Assembly: GCF_004336635.1 (NCBI RefSeq)
Contig: NZ_SJXH01000039.1
Location: 1 to 32,490, forward strand
DNA from: Acinetobacter sp. ANC 4862
GTDB lineage: Bacteria; Pseudomonadota; Gammaproteobacteria; Pseudomonadales; Moraxellaceae
Length of the DNA: 32,490 nucleotides
Direction of reading: 5' to 3'
Position numbers and translations under genes: made by a program. This document shows, piece after piece, positions 23,211 through 32,490 of the stretch. Position 1 is the stretch's first letter; each line of letters opens with the position of its first letter. The notes beneath the pieces are model-generated. The model searched no databases. It had not been told where the DNA came from and worked only from the letters and a program-made list of their open reading frames with translations.

Positions 23211-24563
23211 ATGAATAATCCGGTTATTTTTCAAAAACTGTTGACTGAACAATGGCTTAACACAGCTCAAATATTGTCTGCTTTATCGCATCTCACTCAT
23301 TTAGCTTACTTAAAAAATGTAAACCAACCTGTGATCGCTTTCTGTGCATCTGAATATATGCTTAAACAAGGTCAAGTCACTCAAAATTTCAAACGAATTT
23401 CACTGGATCAATATCAAGAAAAATCACAATCTATTAATTTAAATCATTTTTTTAATCAGACTATTCAAAAACATCCTGCTGATTTTAACGGTGGATTGAT
23501 TGGCTTTGTCAGCTATGACCATGCAGCCCAACAACAGGTTTCGATTCAACAAAAAAATCAACCTGCCTTATTTTTGGGCATTTATCGTAGTTATCTCAAA
23601 CTCACCCCTCAAGGTTGGACTTTTTTTAGTGATGAAGATGAGTGTGAAAATATTTTTCAAGTTATTCAGGATGCAATACAATACAAAAAACCGCCCTGTT
23701 TTTCACTTACTCAACCTTGTCGCGCGCGCTGGAATAAAAATGAATATGTAACTGCCTTTAAGAAAGTTCAAGACTATATTAAAGCCGGTGATTGCTATCA
23801 AATTAATCTGACTCAAGAATTTACAGCAGAAGCACAAGGTTCTTTATTAACTACGGCTGAAGAATTCTGGAAACTCACCAATGCTCCTTATTCAGGCTAT
23901 TTAAAAATCGATGACTTTGAACTATTAAGCTGTTCACCTGAATTGTTTATTAATTTTGAAGCAAATCGGAAAATTGTCACTCGTCCCATTAAAGGCACAA
24001 TGCCCCGTTATGCTGACCCGAAACAAGATGAACAATCCAAACAAGACCTGATTCATTCTAAAAAGGATCAGGCAGAAAATGTGATGATTGTTGATTTACT
24101 GCGCAATGATTTAAGTGTTTATGCTGAGACAGGTTCGGTAAAAACACCGCAACTTTTTGAAATTGAATCTTTTAATCAGGTTCATCACATGGTGAGCGAA
24201 GTCACTGCAACATTAAAAGAAGAGATCAATTCCTTTGATGTTTTAATGTCTGCACTGCCCGGAGGTTCGATTACGGGTGCGCCAAAAATTCGCGCGATGC
24301 AAATTATTGATGAACTTGAAGGTGCACCACGTGGTGCTTATTGTGGATCGATGGGCTATTTTAATTTTGATGGTACAGGTTCTTGGAATATTTTGATTCG
24401 TTCTATTCAAAAATATCAAGATGAAGTATCTCTATGGGCAGGGGGTGGAATCACCATTGCCTCAGATTGTGATGCAGAATATCAGGAATGTTTTGATAAA
24501 GTTTCTGCCATGCTTGATTTACTCAATACCTGGTACAAACCAAAAGAAAAAAGCGAATCTTAA
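23211..24563 (+). CDS. pabB: Aminodeoxychorismate synthase component I
   Basis: Converts chorismate and ammonia into 4-amino-4-deoxychorismate for folate synthesis, working with a PabA glutaminase. The 450 residues match PabB length. Chorismate-binding motifs: GDCYQINLTQEF (193-204), LLSCSPELFI, RPIKGT with Lys261 (the active-site Lys that marks PabB; TrpE has Ala there), MIVDLLRNDL, VHHMVSEV and PGGSITGAPKIRAMQIIDELE, then GAYCGSMGYF and WAGGGITIASD near the end. Start is an ATG without a strong SD. It is divergent from filA and has its own terminator. Confidence 0.95.
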   Translation: MNNPVIFQKLLTEQWLNTAQILSALSHLTHLAYLKNVNQPVIAFCASEYMLKQGQVTQNFKRISLDQYQEKSQSINLNHFFNQTIQKHPADFNGGLIGFVSYDHAAQQQVSIQQKNQPALFLGIYRSYLKLTPQGWTFFSDEDECENIFQVIQDAIQYKKPPCFSLTQPCRARWNKNEYVTAFKKVQDYIKAGDCYQINLTQEFTAEAQGSLLTTAEEFWKLTNAPYSGYLKIDDFELLSCSPELFINFEANRKIVTRPIKGTMPRYADPKQDEQSKQDLIHSKKDQAENVMIVDLLRNDLSVYAETGSVKTPQLFEIESFNQVHHMVSEVTATLKEEINSFDVLMSALPGGSITGAPKIRAMQIIDELEGAPRGAYCGSMGYFNFDGTGSWNILIRSIQKYQDEVSLWAGGGITIASDCDAEYQECFDKVSAMLDLLNTWYKPKEKSES

Positions 24564-24575
24564 ATTCGCTTTTTT
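24547..24575 (+). terminator. pabB terminator
   Basis: AAAAAAGCGAAT / ATTCGCTTTTT hairpin with a 5-nt loop that includes the pabB stop codon region, followed by T. Confidence 0.85.
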
Positions 24576-24588
24576 CTTATCAATTTCA

Positions 24589-24622
24589 CCCTAACCCTCC
24601 TTTTTAAAGGGAGGCTCGGAGG
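24589..24622. repeat. REP-like palindromic repeat after hisC
   Basis: CCCTAA followed by a perfect 9-bp hairpin CCCTCCTTT-TT-AAAGGGAGG and CTCGGAGGG. It is close to the hisC 3' end. Its CCCTAACC core resembles the ends of the repeat at 25740-25891. Confidence 0.55.
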
Positions 24623-24630
24623 GATTTAAA

Positions 24631-25722
24631 TCACGCCAAAATATCGTTTTTCAAAGTATCCACTAATCGCTGGTTTTGCTCATCAGTACCAATCGTAATA
24701 CGTAAAAATTGATTAATTCGCGGTTTATTGAAATAGCGAACTATAATGCCACGTTCACGTAGTTCCGTTGCCAATTCGCTTGCATCTTTACTGGGTAGTG
24801 ATGCAAAAATGAAGTTAGCTTTCGAGGGTAAAACCTTAAAACCAATAGCTTCTAAATCAGTAACCAACTTTTCACGGCTATCAATCACTTTTTGGCATTG
24901 TGCTTCAAAGTAAGCTTGATCTTCAAATGAAGCTACTGCAGCTGCAATCGCAAAACGATCCATTGGATAAGAGTTAAAGCTATTTTTCACAGCTTCCAGT
25001 GCGGCAATTAAATGTGGTTGAGCAATGGCAAAACCCACCCGTAAACCAGCAAGTGAACGTGACTTAGAGGTAGTTTGGCACACCACTAAATTTTCGTATT
25101 TTTCCACTAAGCTGACCGCAGATTCCGCACCAAAATCAACATAAGCTTCATCAATGACCACAACTGAATCAGGATTTGATTGCAGTACTTCTTCAATTGC
25201 AGCTAATCCTAATGCAATACTGGTGGGCGCATTCGGATTGGTGATAATGATGCCGCCATTGGCTTGTTTATAGTCATCTACCACAATTTCAAAGTCATCA
25301 TTAAGTGGCAAAACTTTGGTTTTCACCCCAAAAAATTGACTATAAACAGGATAGAAACTGTAGGTAATATCCGGATAAAGTAATGGCTGTTCTTGCACAA
25401 AAAAGGCTTTAAAAATATGTGCTAGCACTTCATCTGAACCATTTCCGACAAAGATATTGCTTGCAGCAACATTTTGTTGCGCGGCTATGGCTTGCTTTAA
25501 TGCAGAAGCATCTGGATCTGGATATAAACGTAATACATCGGCTGAATTTTCTAATACCGCTTGCACCGCATCGACCACTTTTGGAGAAGGTGGATACGGG
25601 TTTTCATTGGTATTCAGCTTAAGTAGGTTTTGGATTTTGGGTTGCTCACCGGGTACGTAGGGTTCTAATTCACGTACTTCAGGACTCCAAAAACGCATTT
25701 GTTCATTCGTAATATTCGACAT
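24631..25722 (-). CDS. hisC: Histidinol-phosphate aminotransferase
   Basis: PLP enzyme that converts imidazole-acetol phosphate to histidinol phosphate with glutamate as donor. The 363 residues have the expected layout: [12 protein letters not shown] (36-47), GNGSDEVL (93-100), [25 protein letters not shown] and the PLP-binding Lys220 in [14 protein letters not shown], with the C-terminal domain ending [12 protein letters not shown]. It is downstream of hisD in the same direction, but a repeat element separates the two; co-transcription is possible because no terminator is obvious there. Confidence 0.95.
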   Translation of the reverse strand: MSNITNEQMRFWSPEVRELEPYVPGEQPKIQNLLKLNTNENPYPPSPKVVDAVQAVLENSADVLRLYPDPDASALKQAIAAQQNVAASNIFVGNGSDEVLAHIFKAFFVQEQPLLYPDITYSFYPVYSQFFGVKTKVLPLNDDFEIVVDDYKQANGGIIITNPNAPTSIALGLAAIEEVLQSNPDSVVVIDEAYVDFGAESAVSLVEKYENLVVCQTTSKSRSLAGLRVGFAIAQPHLIAALEAVKNSFNSYPMDRFAIAAAVASFEDQAYFEAQCQKVIDSREKLVTDLEAIGFKVLPSKANFIFASLPSKDASELATELRERGIIVRYFNKPRINQFLRITIGTDEQNQRLVDTLKNDILA

Positions 25723-25739
25723 TTTGTTTTCTCTTATTT

Positions 25740-25891
25740 CCCTCTCCTAACCTCTCTTGCACTTCGCTTTAAAGCAGTGCTTAAAGCTCGTTCAGGGGAG
25801 GAATCTCCATCTTATGAACGATTGAATCCGGATATCAAACATTCTTATCACATGAGTTTTCCTCTCCTTTCAGGAGAGGGTTAAGGAGAGG
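25740..25891. repeat. MITE/REP-like element between hisD and hisC
   Basis: About 152 bp with imperfect terminal inverted repeats: left CCCTCTCCTAACCTCTC (25740-25756) and right, read in reverse complement, CCTCTCCTTAACCCTCTC (25891-25874); they differ by two single-base gaps. Inside are a perfect CCTCTCCT-TTC-AGGAGAGG hairpin (25861-25879) and a GCTTTAAAGC palindrome flanked by GCACT/AGTGC. There is no coding potential that I accept. Small non-autonomous mobile element or REP cluster. Confidence 0.65.
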
Positions 25892-25936
25892 TTTATAGTT
25901 TTAAAAACTAGATTTTTTCATCTAGCCAATAATTCA

Positions 25937-27226
25937 TTACTGATAACGATATCTTGCTGATCTCGCATGGGCATCCAAGTTTTCTTGTTGCGCTAAAACA
26001 TCGGCTGTTTTCGCTAAAGTCTTCACACCTTTCTGTGAGCACATGATCAAGCTTGAACGCTTTTGGAAATCATAGACACCAAGCGGTGATGAAAAGCGCG
26101 CTGTGCCTGAGGTTGGCAATACATGGTTTGGGCCTGCACAATAATCACCAATCGCTTCTGGGGTATAACGCCCCATAAAGATTGCACCGGCATGGCGAAT
26201 ATCTTCGGCCATTGCTTCAGCATCATCCAAGCAAAGCTCTAAATGTTCTGGCGCAACTTGATTAATTAAATCAATGGCTTCTTGACGGTCTTTCACCAAA
26301 ACCAGAGCACCACGATTAGCAATAGAGGTACGTGCAATATCAGCTTTAGGCAATTCAGCTAGATGATCTTCAATCGCTTGCTCAACTTCATTTAGAAGCT
26401 GTTCATCTGGTGTAATGAACACAGCTTGAGCCACAGTATCATGCTCAGCTTGAGACAATAGATCCATCGCCAACCATTTCGCGTTATTTTCGCCTTCGGC
26501 ATAAACCAAAATTTCAGAAGGACCTGCAATCATGTCGATACCAACTTGACCGAACACAGCACGTTTGGCAGCAGCAACAAAGCGATTCCCTGGACCGGTA
26601 ATTTTATCTACACCCGGAACAGTTTCTGTACCATATGCCAAAGCTGCTACCGCTTGTGCGCCACCAATGGTAAATACACGAGTCACACCTGCTAGATACG
26701 CAGCAGCAAGTACCAATGGATTCAATTCACCATTGGGTGCAGGAACCACCATAATAATTTCAGCCACACCCGCAACATGAGCAGGTACAGCATTCATCAA
26801 CACTGAAGACGGATAAGAAGCTAAGCCACCTGGCACATAAATCCCGACACGATCAAGCGGTGTGATTTTTTGCCCGAGCGTATTGCCCAAAGCATCCACA
26901 TAAGTCCAGCCATCCTGCTTTTGCGCTTGGTGGAATTCACGAATTCGATTTGCAGCCAATTCTAAAGCTTCACGAACGTCATTATCCAAACCTTCGAAAG
27001 CTGCTTTTAATTGTTCTTGAGTAAGTTCAAGATCTGAAAACTGATGCGCCGGATGTCGATCGAACTGTTGAGTGAGTTTAAGAACATGAGCATCACCATA
27101 TTGACGCACATCAGTAATGATTTGGTCTACGGTTTTTAAAAGTTCAGGATCATTCACAGTCTCAAAAGCCAACAAGTCTGCAAAGGCTTGCTTAAAGCTT
27201 TGATCTTGGGTCGATAAACGTCGCAT
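25937..27226 (-). CDS. hisD: Histidinol dehydrogenase
   Basis: Zinc- and NAD-dependent enzyme that oxidises L-histidinol to L-histidine in two steps. With the start at 27226 it is 429 residues, close to the usual length. Motifs: [73 protein letters not shown] and [27 protein letters not shown] with zinc/catalytic residues. The frame is open 17 codons further to an ATG at 27277, but [11 protein letters not shown] is the usual N-terminus; neither start has a strong SD. A terminator stands between it and hisG, so it probably has its own promoter; a TATTAT box lies just upstream. Confidence 0.94.
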   Translation of the reverse strand: MRRLSTQDQSFKQAFADLLAFETVNDPELLKTVDQIITDVRQYGDAHVLKLTQQFDRHPAHQFSDLELTQEQLKAAFEGLDNDVREALELAANRIREFHQAQKQDGWTYVDALGNTLGQKITPLDRVGIYVPGGLASYPSSVLMNAVPAHVAGVAEIIMVVPAPNGELNPLVLAAAYLAGVTRVFTIGGAQAVAALAYGTETVPGVDKITGPGNRFVAAAKRAVFGQVGIDMIAGPSEILVYAEGENNAKWLAMDLLSQAEHDTVAQAVFITPDEQLLNEVEQAIEDHLAELPKADIARTSIANRGALVLVKDRQEAIDLINQVAPEHLELCLDDAEAMAEDIRHAGAIFMGRYTPEAIGDYCAGPNHVLPTSGTARFSSPLGVYDFQKRSSLIMCSQKGVKTLAKTADVLAQQENLDAHARSARYRYQ

Positions 27227-27386
27227 CAATTTACCCATCAGGTTTGAATTCGAAGGCTTTAGTTTACCTGTTTTCATGCGCTTTGTCGGTAGCTATAATA
27301 CGGTATCAGTATTAGTTTTATTGAAATTAACTTTCGCTAGGATTGATGAAAACACTGAATGTTTACAGTTTTTTCTTAGGCATAAA

Positions 27387-27413
27387 AAAAACCGCCATAG
27401 GATGACGGTTTTT
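27387..27413 (-). terminator. hisG terminator
   Basis: AAAAACCG-C-CAT / ATG-A-CGGTTTTT hairpin with one mismatch and a longer T-run on the minus strand, 21 nt after the hisG stop. Confidence 0.85.
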
Positions 27414-27434
27414 CAAATTTACATACAGAGATGC

Positions 27435-29386
<1,952 letters not shown>

Positions 29387-29392
29387 TTAGTT

Positions 29393-29644
29393 CTAAGCTC
29401 CGAATAAGCTTGCTTTACGCCATTCTTCTTTGGTCATTGCACGAATAGTTACCGCGTGTACTTCACCGCTGGCAATATATGAATTTAACGGAGCATAAAC
29501 CGTTTGTTGACGTGCGACTGGGCGCTTGCCTTCGAATTGTTCATCGACGATTCGAAGATCAAACTTACCGCCTTGCCCACTAACTGCAACTTCAGCCTCT
29601 GGAAAAGCAGCTTTTAAAATTTCAGTGAGCTGTTCACTATTCAT
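29393..29644 (-). CDS. ibaG: BolA-family protein IbaG
   Basis: Small BolA-like protein of 83 residues. Members of this group (IbaG/YrbA) bind monothiol glutaredoxins and Fe-S clusters and are linked to acid stress and envelope homeostasis. The BolA core is visible: MNSEQLTEILKAAFPEAEVAVSGQGGKFDLRIVDEQFEGKRPVARQQTVYAPLNSYIASGEVHAVTIRAMT, cut here into its conserved parts FDLRIVDEQFEGK and HAVTIRAMTKEEW; the His of GEVHA is the usual ligand. A GTG lies one codon upstream, but GAGG is 8 nt from the ATG at 29644. Adjacent upstream of murA, the same order as yrbA-murA in enterobacteria. Confidence 0.9.
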   Translation of the reverse strand: MNSEQLTEILKAAFPEAEVAVSGQGGKFDLRIVDEQFEGKRPVARQQTVYAPLNSYIASGEVHAVTIRAMTKEEWRKASLFGA

Positions 29645-29739
29645 CACAAAGACCTCTTATAGGACCAACGGTGTAAAAACCTGCCATTTTACTATAAATA
29701 TGAAAAATAAATCATTAACGCATAACATTTTATACATAA

Positions 29740-29768
29740 AAAAAGAGGTCTTTAAAAAACCTCTTTTT
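29740..29768 (-). terminator. hpf terminator
   Basis: AAAAAGAGGT / ACCTCTTTTT stem with a 9-nt loop, 15 nt after the hpf stop on the minus strand. Confidence 0.75.
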
Positions 29769-29782
29769 GTTGAAAAATCAAA

Positions 29783-30115
29783 CTATGCAAGCACAGGTGG
29801 ATACTCTATCTGCATTTTCCGATGTTTATGTAATTGTCTTTTTAACTTTTCTGTTAATTTTTTAATTGAAGTATACATATCATCGGCACTGGCTTGAGCA
29901 AACATCTCTATGCCGGGTAAACGAATAATCGCTTCAGCAATATGATTGTCACTGCCCTTTTTAGAATGTTTATCTATTTGATGATCTTTTGAAAGTTTGA
30001 CCTGCATACTATTTACTTGATCTAAATTTTTTATCATTTGCGAAAATCTAAGGCGAATATTTTCTTCAATTGCAGGGGTAATGGTTAAATGGTGACCACG
30101 AATTGTTATTTGCAT
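29783..30115 (-). CDS. hpf: Ribosome hibernation-promoting factor, short form
   Basis: Binds the decoding region of 70S ribosomes in stationary phase and promotes 100S dimers. The 110-residue protein shows the HPF/YfiA fold: MQITIRGHHLTITPAIEENIRLRF, MQVKLSKDHQID, AEAIIRLPGIEMFAQASADDMYTSIKKLTEKLKRQLHKHR, a typical basic helix. There is no C-terminal long-form domain. A GTG start five codons upstream (30130) exists, but GAGGG sits 8 nt before the ATG at 30115. It is downstream of rpoN, as in many gamma-proteobacteria, but behind a terminator and with its own promoter-like sequence. Confidence 0.92.
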   Translation of the reverse strand: MQITIRGHHLTITPAIEENIRLRFSQMIKNLDQVNSMQVKLSKDHQIDKHSKKGSDNHIAEAIIRLPGIEMFAQASADDMYTSIKKLTEKLKRQLHKHRKMQIEYPPVLA

Positions 30116-30149
30116 AGTTCTATCCCTCACCTTCTTTTAGGATTAGAAA

Positions 30150-30179
30150 AGAATAGCCAAGCCGACCTAATGACAGCAA
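30150..30179 (-). promoter_or_regulatory. Candidate hpf promoter
   Basis: Minus-strand TTGCTG (30179-30174) and TATTCT (30155-30150) with an 18-bp spacer. It lies between the rpoN terminator and the hpf start. Confidence 0.4.
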
Positions 30180-30234
30180 AAATACAATCCTGCAGATTTA
30201 ACATTAAATCATTTCGACTATTCCTTAAGTAAAA

Positions 30235-30266
30235 AGAGATTCATTATGTTGTCATAATGAATCTCT
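30235..30266 (-). terminator. rpoN terminator
   Basis: Perfect 14-bp hairpin AGAGATTCATTATG / CATAATGAATCTCT with a 4-nt loop, followed on the minus strand by TTTTTACTT. It separates rpoN from hpf. Confidence 0.85.
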
Positions 30267-30287
30267 AGAATAGCCACACTTTAAAAT

Positions 30288-31742
30288 TTAGATCAAGACT
30301 TTTCGTTCAGAAGATGACGGAATATGTAACGACTCTCGATATTTAGCAACCGTTCGACGGGCTACATCAATCCCGTCTTCTTTCAATAAATTCGCAATGA
30401 TATTGTCTGATAAGGGTTTGCGCGGATTTTCTTCAGACACTAACTTTTTAATTTTGGCTCGAATTGCAATAGAAGATGCTTCGCCACCAGAAGTTGTTGC
30501 CACATGACTGGAGAAGAAATATTTCAACTCAAATAAACCGCGTGGTGTGAGCATAAATTTATTGGTGGTTACACGCGAAACCGTAGACTCATGTAATTCT
30601 ACCTCTTCGGCAATGTCACGTAGCACCAAAGGTCGCATTCCTTCTGCACCCACTTCTAAAAACATCTTCTGATGTTCAACAATACAGCTTGCGACTTTTA
30701 ATAAGGTTTTATGGCGCTCATCGACACTTTTAATAAAGTTTTTTGCATCTAACATTTGATTGCGCAAATATTGATTATCATTGCTTTGATCAGCACGTTT
30801 AATCATATTGGCATAAAAAGAATTGATCCGTAATTTAGGCATAACATCCGGATTTAACTGCACCTGCCAATGGTCATTTTTTTTCATCACCACCACATCT
30901 GGAATTTGATAGTCCGAATCTTTTTCCTCAAACTCCATTCCCGGATAGGCCTTTAACGTTTTTAACAGATCAACTGCGCACTTTAATTGATCTGGATTTA
31001 AACCTGTTTGTTTAACCAGTTTTGGTAATTCATTGGAAATCAGTAACTCATAATGATTCAATAACGTTATTGCTTCACGACGATAGGCTGTTTGCTCAGG
31101 TAAACTTTCTAATTGCACCAATAAACATTCAGCTAAATTGCGTGATGCCACACCAGGAGGATCAAGATGCTGAATATGTTTTAAAACTGCAACCACTTCG
31201 TCATCTTCGACTTCATCGTCGTAATCCATAGATTCTAATAAATGCTTAACGGTGGTGGTTATTTCTGTAATGTCTGCATCCAAAAAGCCTTTTTCATCCA
31301 AAGAGTCAACAATACAATGCGCAATCAGTTTATCGACTTGTGAAAAATGCAATAAATTAATCTGTTCAAGCATATGCTCTTTTAAGCCTAAATGACCTTG
31401 ACGATTATCTTCACGCTCTTCATATTCAGGTGTACCTAAACTGGTTGGCTGATGCGTATAAACATCATCCCAATCGGTATCCACGGGTAAATCATCCGGC
31501 AAAGTATTGGCATTTAATTCATTGGTAAGGTCTTTATTGTCACGTTCTTGCTCTTCCAAAGACGATAGACTTTCAATATTCGACTGTTCTTCTATTTTTT
31601 CTAATAAAGGATTACTATCGAGTTGAATTTGAATTTCTTGCTCAAGCTCTAAACTAGATAATTGAAGCAAACGAATGGCCTGCTGCAACTGCGGTGTCAA
31701 CGACAAGGAGTTCGCAACTCTTAATCCAACCGATAACTTCAT
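30288..31742 (-). CDS. rpoN: RNA polymerase sigma-54 factor
   Basis: Alternative sigma factor that recognises -24/-12 promoters and needs AAA+ enhancer-binding activators. The 484 residues have the three regions: Q-rich region I (LTPQLQQAIRLLQLSSLELEQEI, 16-38), acidic region II (about 55-140), the core-binding and HTH part (DIAEEVELHESTVSRVTTNKF near 385-405) and the RpoN box ARRTVAKYRE near the C-terminus. Start ATG with GAGGAA upstream. Genes usually found upstream (lptA/lptB) are absent: here rpoN follows an AT-rich spacer and an rRNA operon. A -24/-12-like element lies in its own leader. Confidence 0.97.
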   Translation of the reverse strand: MKLSVGLRVANSLSLTPQLQQAIRLLQLSSLELEQEIQIQLDSNPLLEKIEEQSNIESLSSLEEQERDNKDLTNELNANTLPDDLPVDTDWDDVYTHQPTSLGTPEYEEREDNRQGHLGLKEHMLEQINLLHFSQVDKLIAHCIVDSLDEKGFLDADITEITTTVKHLLESMDYDDEVEDDEVVAVLKHIQHLDPPGVASRNLAECLLVQLESLPEQTAYRREAITLLNHYELLISNELPKLVKQTGLNPDQLKCAVDLLKTLKAYPGMEFEEKDSDYQIPDVVVMKKNDHWQVQLNPDVMPKLRINSFYANMIKRADQSNDNQYLRNQMLDAKNFIKSVDERHKTLLKVASCIVEHQKMFLEVGAEGMRPLVLRDIAEEVELHESTVSRVTTNKFMLTPRGLFELKYFFSSHVATTSGGEASSIAIRAKIKKLVSEENPRKPLSDNIIANLLKEDGIDVARRTVAKYRESLHIPSSSERKVLI

Positions 31743-31774
31743 TCTTAAAGTTCCTCATAATTCTGCGACTTATA

Positions 31775-31790
31775 AGCAATTTTTATGCCG
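31775..31790 (-). promoter_or_regulatory. Sigma-54-type -24/-12 element upstream of rpoN
   Basis: Minus-strand CGGCATAAAAATTGCT fits the pattern TGGCAcgN4TTGCt with GG and GC exactly 10 nt apart. Transcription would start near 31764, about 22 nt before the rpoN ATG, leaving GAGGAA in the leader. A weak sigma-70 candidate (TTAAAA 31797-31792, 17 bp, TATAAG 31774-31769) overlaps it completely. Confidence 0.5.
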
Positions 31791-31799
31791 CTTTTAAAT

Positions 31800-32276
31800 T
31801 TTATAACACAGATAAATCAAAATTCATACAATCAACGAGCCTAATTTAATTTTTTATTTAGCTTAATTTTTCATAAATTTTAAATTAATTCATTTGTTTA
31901 AATATAAAAAAAATAAAATTTACTATTTTTTTATTTAGATTAAGGATCTATAAAATATTTTAAAAATTTGAAATAAATTTGTCAAAAAATGTAGTTTCCT
32001 AATAAAAATAAGATAAATTGAGGATGATTATATCTAATTTTCTGGCTATTTTTTGATTTCTATACAATACAAAAAATAAACAAATGTATTTGTAGATTTA
32101 AGCTTTAAAAATTTTAGGAAGATTATTTTTTTATCTTCAGGTTGGACTGTGTAAAACCAAGCTTCTAAAAAATAGCATTAAAAAAAACAAATATTAATCT
32201 CATAACAAATCTCCATTATCATTTTTATAATAATCTTTTTACTTATTTCTTTTTTAATTTATTTTCCGCACATAAA
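31800..32276. other. Long AT-rich spacer between rRNA operon and rpoN
   Basis: Nearly 480 bases made mostly of A/T runs. I find no open frame with a ribosome-binding site, no tRNA or RNA hairpin with flanking signals and no clear repeat. It may carry upstream activator or bending-protein sites for the rpoN promoter. Confidence 0.5.
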
Positions 32277-32309
32277 AAAATCCCCCTCATCTATGATGAG
32301 GGGGATTTT
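32277..32309 (-). terminator. rRNA operon terminator
   Basis: Perfect stem AAAATCCCCCTCAT / ATGAGGGGGATTTT with a 5-nt loop, G/C-rich, 11 nt after the 5S gene, with a T-run on the minus strand. Confidence 0.92.
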
Positions 32310-32320
32310 AGAATTAATGA

Positions 32321-32434
32321 GCTGGCGATGACTTACTCTCACATGGGTAACCCCACACTACCATCAGCGCAAAGAGGTTTCACTTCTGAGTTCGGGAAGG
32401 GATCAGGTGGTTCACTCTTGCTATTGTCGCCAGC
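32321..32434 (-). rRNA. rrf: 5S ribosomal RNA
   Basis: Read on the minus strand it begins GCTGGCGACAATAGCAAGAG and ends AGTCATCGCCAGC, so the two ends pair in helix I (GCTGGCGA / TCGCCAGC). The conserved loop B/C segments CCACCTGATCCCTTCCCGAA and CTCAGAAGTGAAAC are present, about 114 nt in all. It looks like the Acinetobacter 5S type. The terminator follows. Confidence 0.95.
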
Positions 32435-32490
32435 ACAACTGTTTATGGATACTCGCTTAGGCTTACGTTTGTGCTAAGGTTTTTCCAAAT
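32435..32490 (-). other. 23S-5S intergenic spacer (partial)
   Basis: Sequence upstream of 5S on the minus strand; the 3' end of 23S rRNA is beyond the window edge. No tRNA is visible in these 56 bases. Confidence 0.6.

Noticed and set aside
25699..25884. Short plus-strand frame over the hisD-hisC repeat
   Set aside because: It runs through the hisC start and the repeat element, with no ribosome-binding site.

Overview
This window reads as chromosomal Acinetobacter DNA. The evidence is the fil gene set (filA-filF, a name known from Acinetobacter annotation), the moderately AT-rich base composition, a 5S rRNA that looks like the Acinetobacter type, and short-form hisG next to murA and a bolA-like gene. 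The species cannot be fixed from the sequence alone. Nearly everything is on the minus strand; plus-strand genes are dusC, a DUF2218 gene, a Nudix gene and pabB.

Layout: (1) 1-190, the broken-off 5' part of an IS630-type transposase. (2) 355-2853, dusC, a NERD-domain membrane protein, ogt and a guanidinium exporter (gdx/sugE) preceded by a guanidine-II (mini-ykkC) riboswitch. (3) 3088-6391, a copper-resistance operon: a small Cys/His/Met-rich exported protein, the multicopper oxidase copA and the outer-membrane copB. (4) 6392-6787, an AT-rich intergenic stretch with a striking array of five 12-bp repeats, each carrying a DnaA-box-like 9-mer. (5) 6788-14646, mostly housekeeping genes: rpe, DUF2218, fghA, a membrane-anchored caspase-like C13 peptidase, rsmJ, uppP, tsaB, a gamma-carbonic-anhydrase-like protein and two divergent Nudix hydrolases. 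(6) 14719-22953, the six-gene fil operon. (7) 23211-29644, pabB, hisC, hisD, hisG, murA and ibaG, with REP/MITE-like repeats around hisC. (8) 29783-31742, hpf and rpoN. (9) 31743-32490, a long AT-rich spacer and the 3' end of an rRNA operon (terminator, 5S gene, start of the 23S-5S spacer).

The most system-like region is fil. It encodes a secreted likely subunit (FilA) followed by a strong terminator, then an exported C39-type cysteine peptidase (FilB), an outer-membrane barrel with a repeated acidic N-terminal extension (FilC), a FadL/OmpP1-type barrel (FilD), an exported protein (FilE) and a large lipoprotein (FilF). The combination of subunit, C39 peptidase and barrel with an N-terminal extension resembles the Pseudomonas fap functional-amyloid operon, so a Fap-like secretion or assembly machine is a reasonable hypothesis.

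Regulatory signals that add to the gene list are the guanidine-II riboswitch, which also corrects the gdx start; a sigma-54-type -24/-12 element in front of rpoN itself; the DnaA-box array behind rpe; and terminators that split filA from filB and hisG from hisD.
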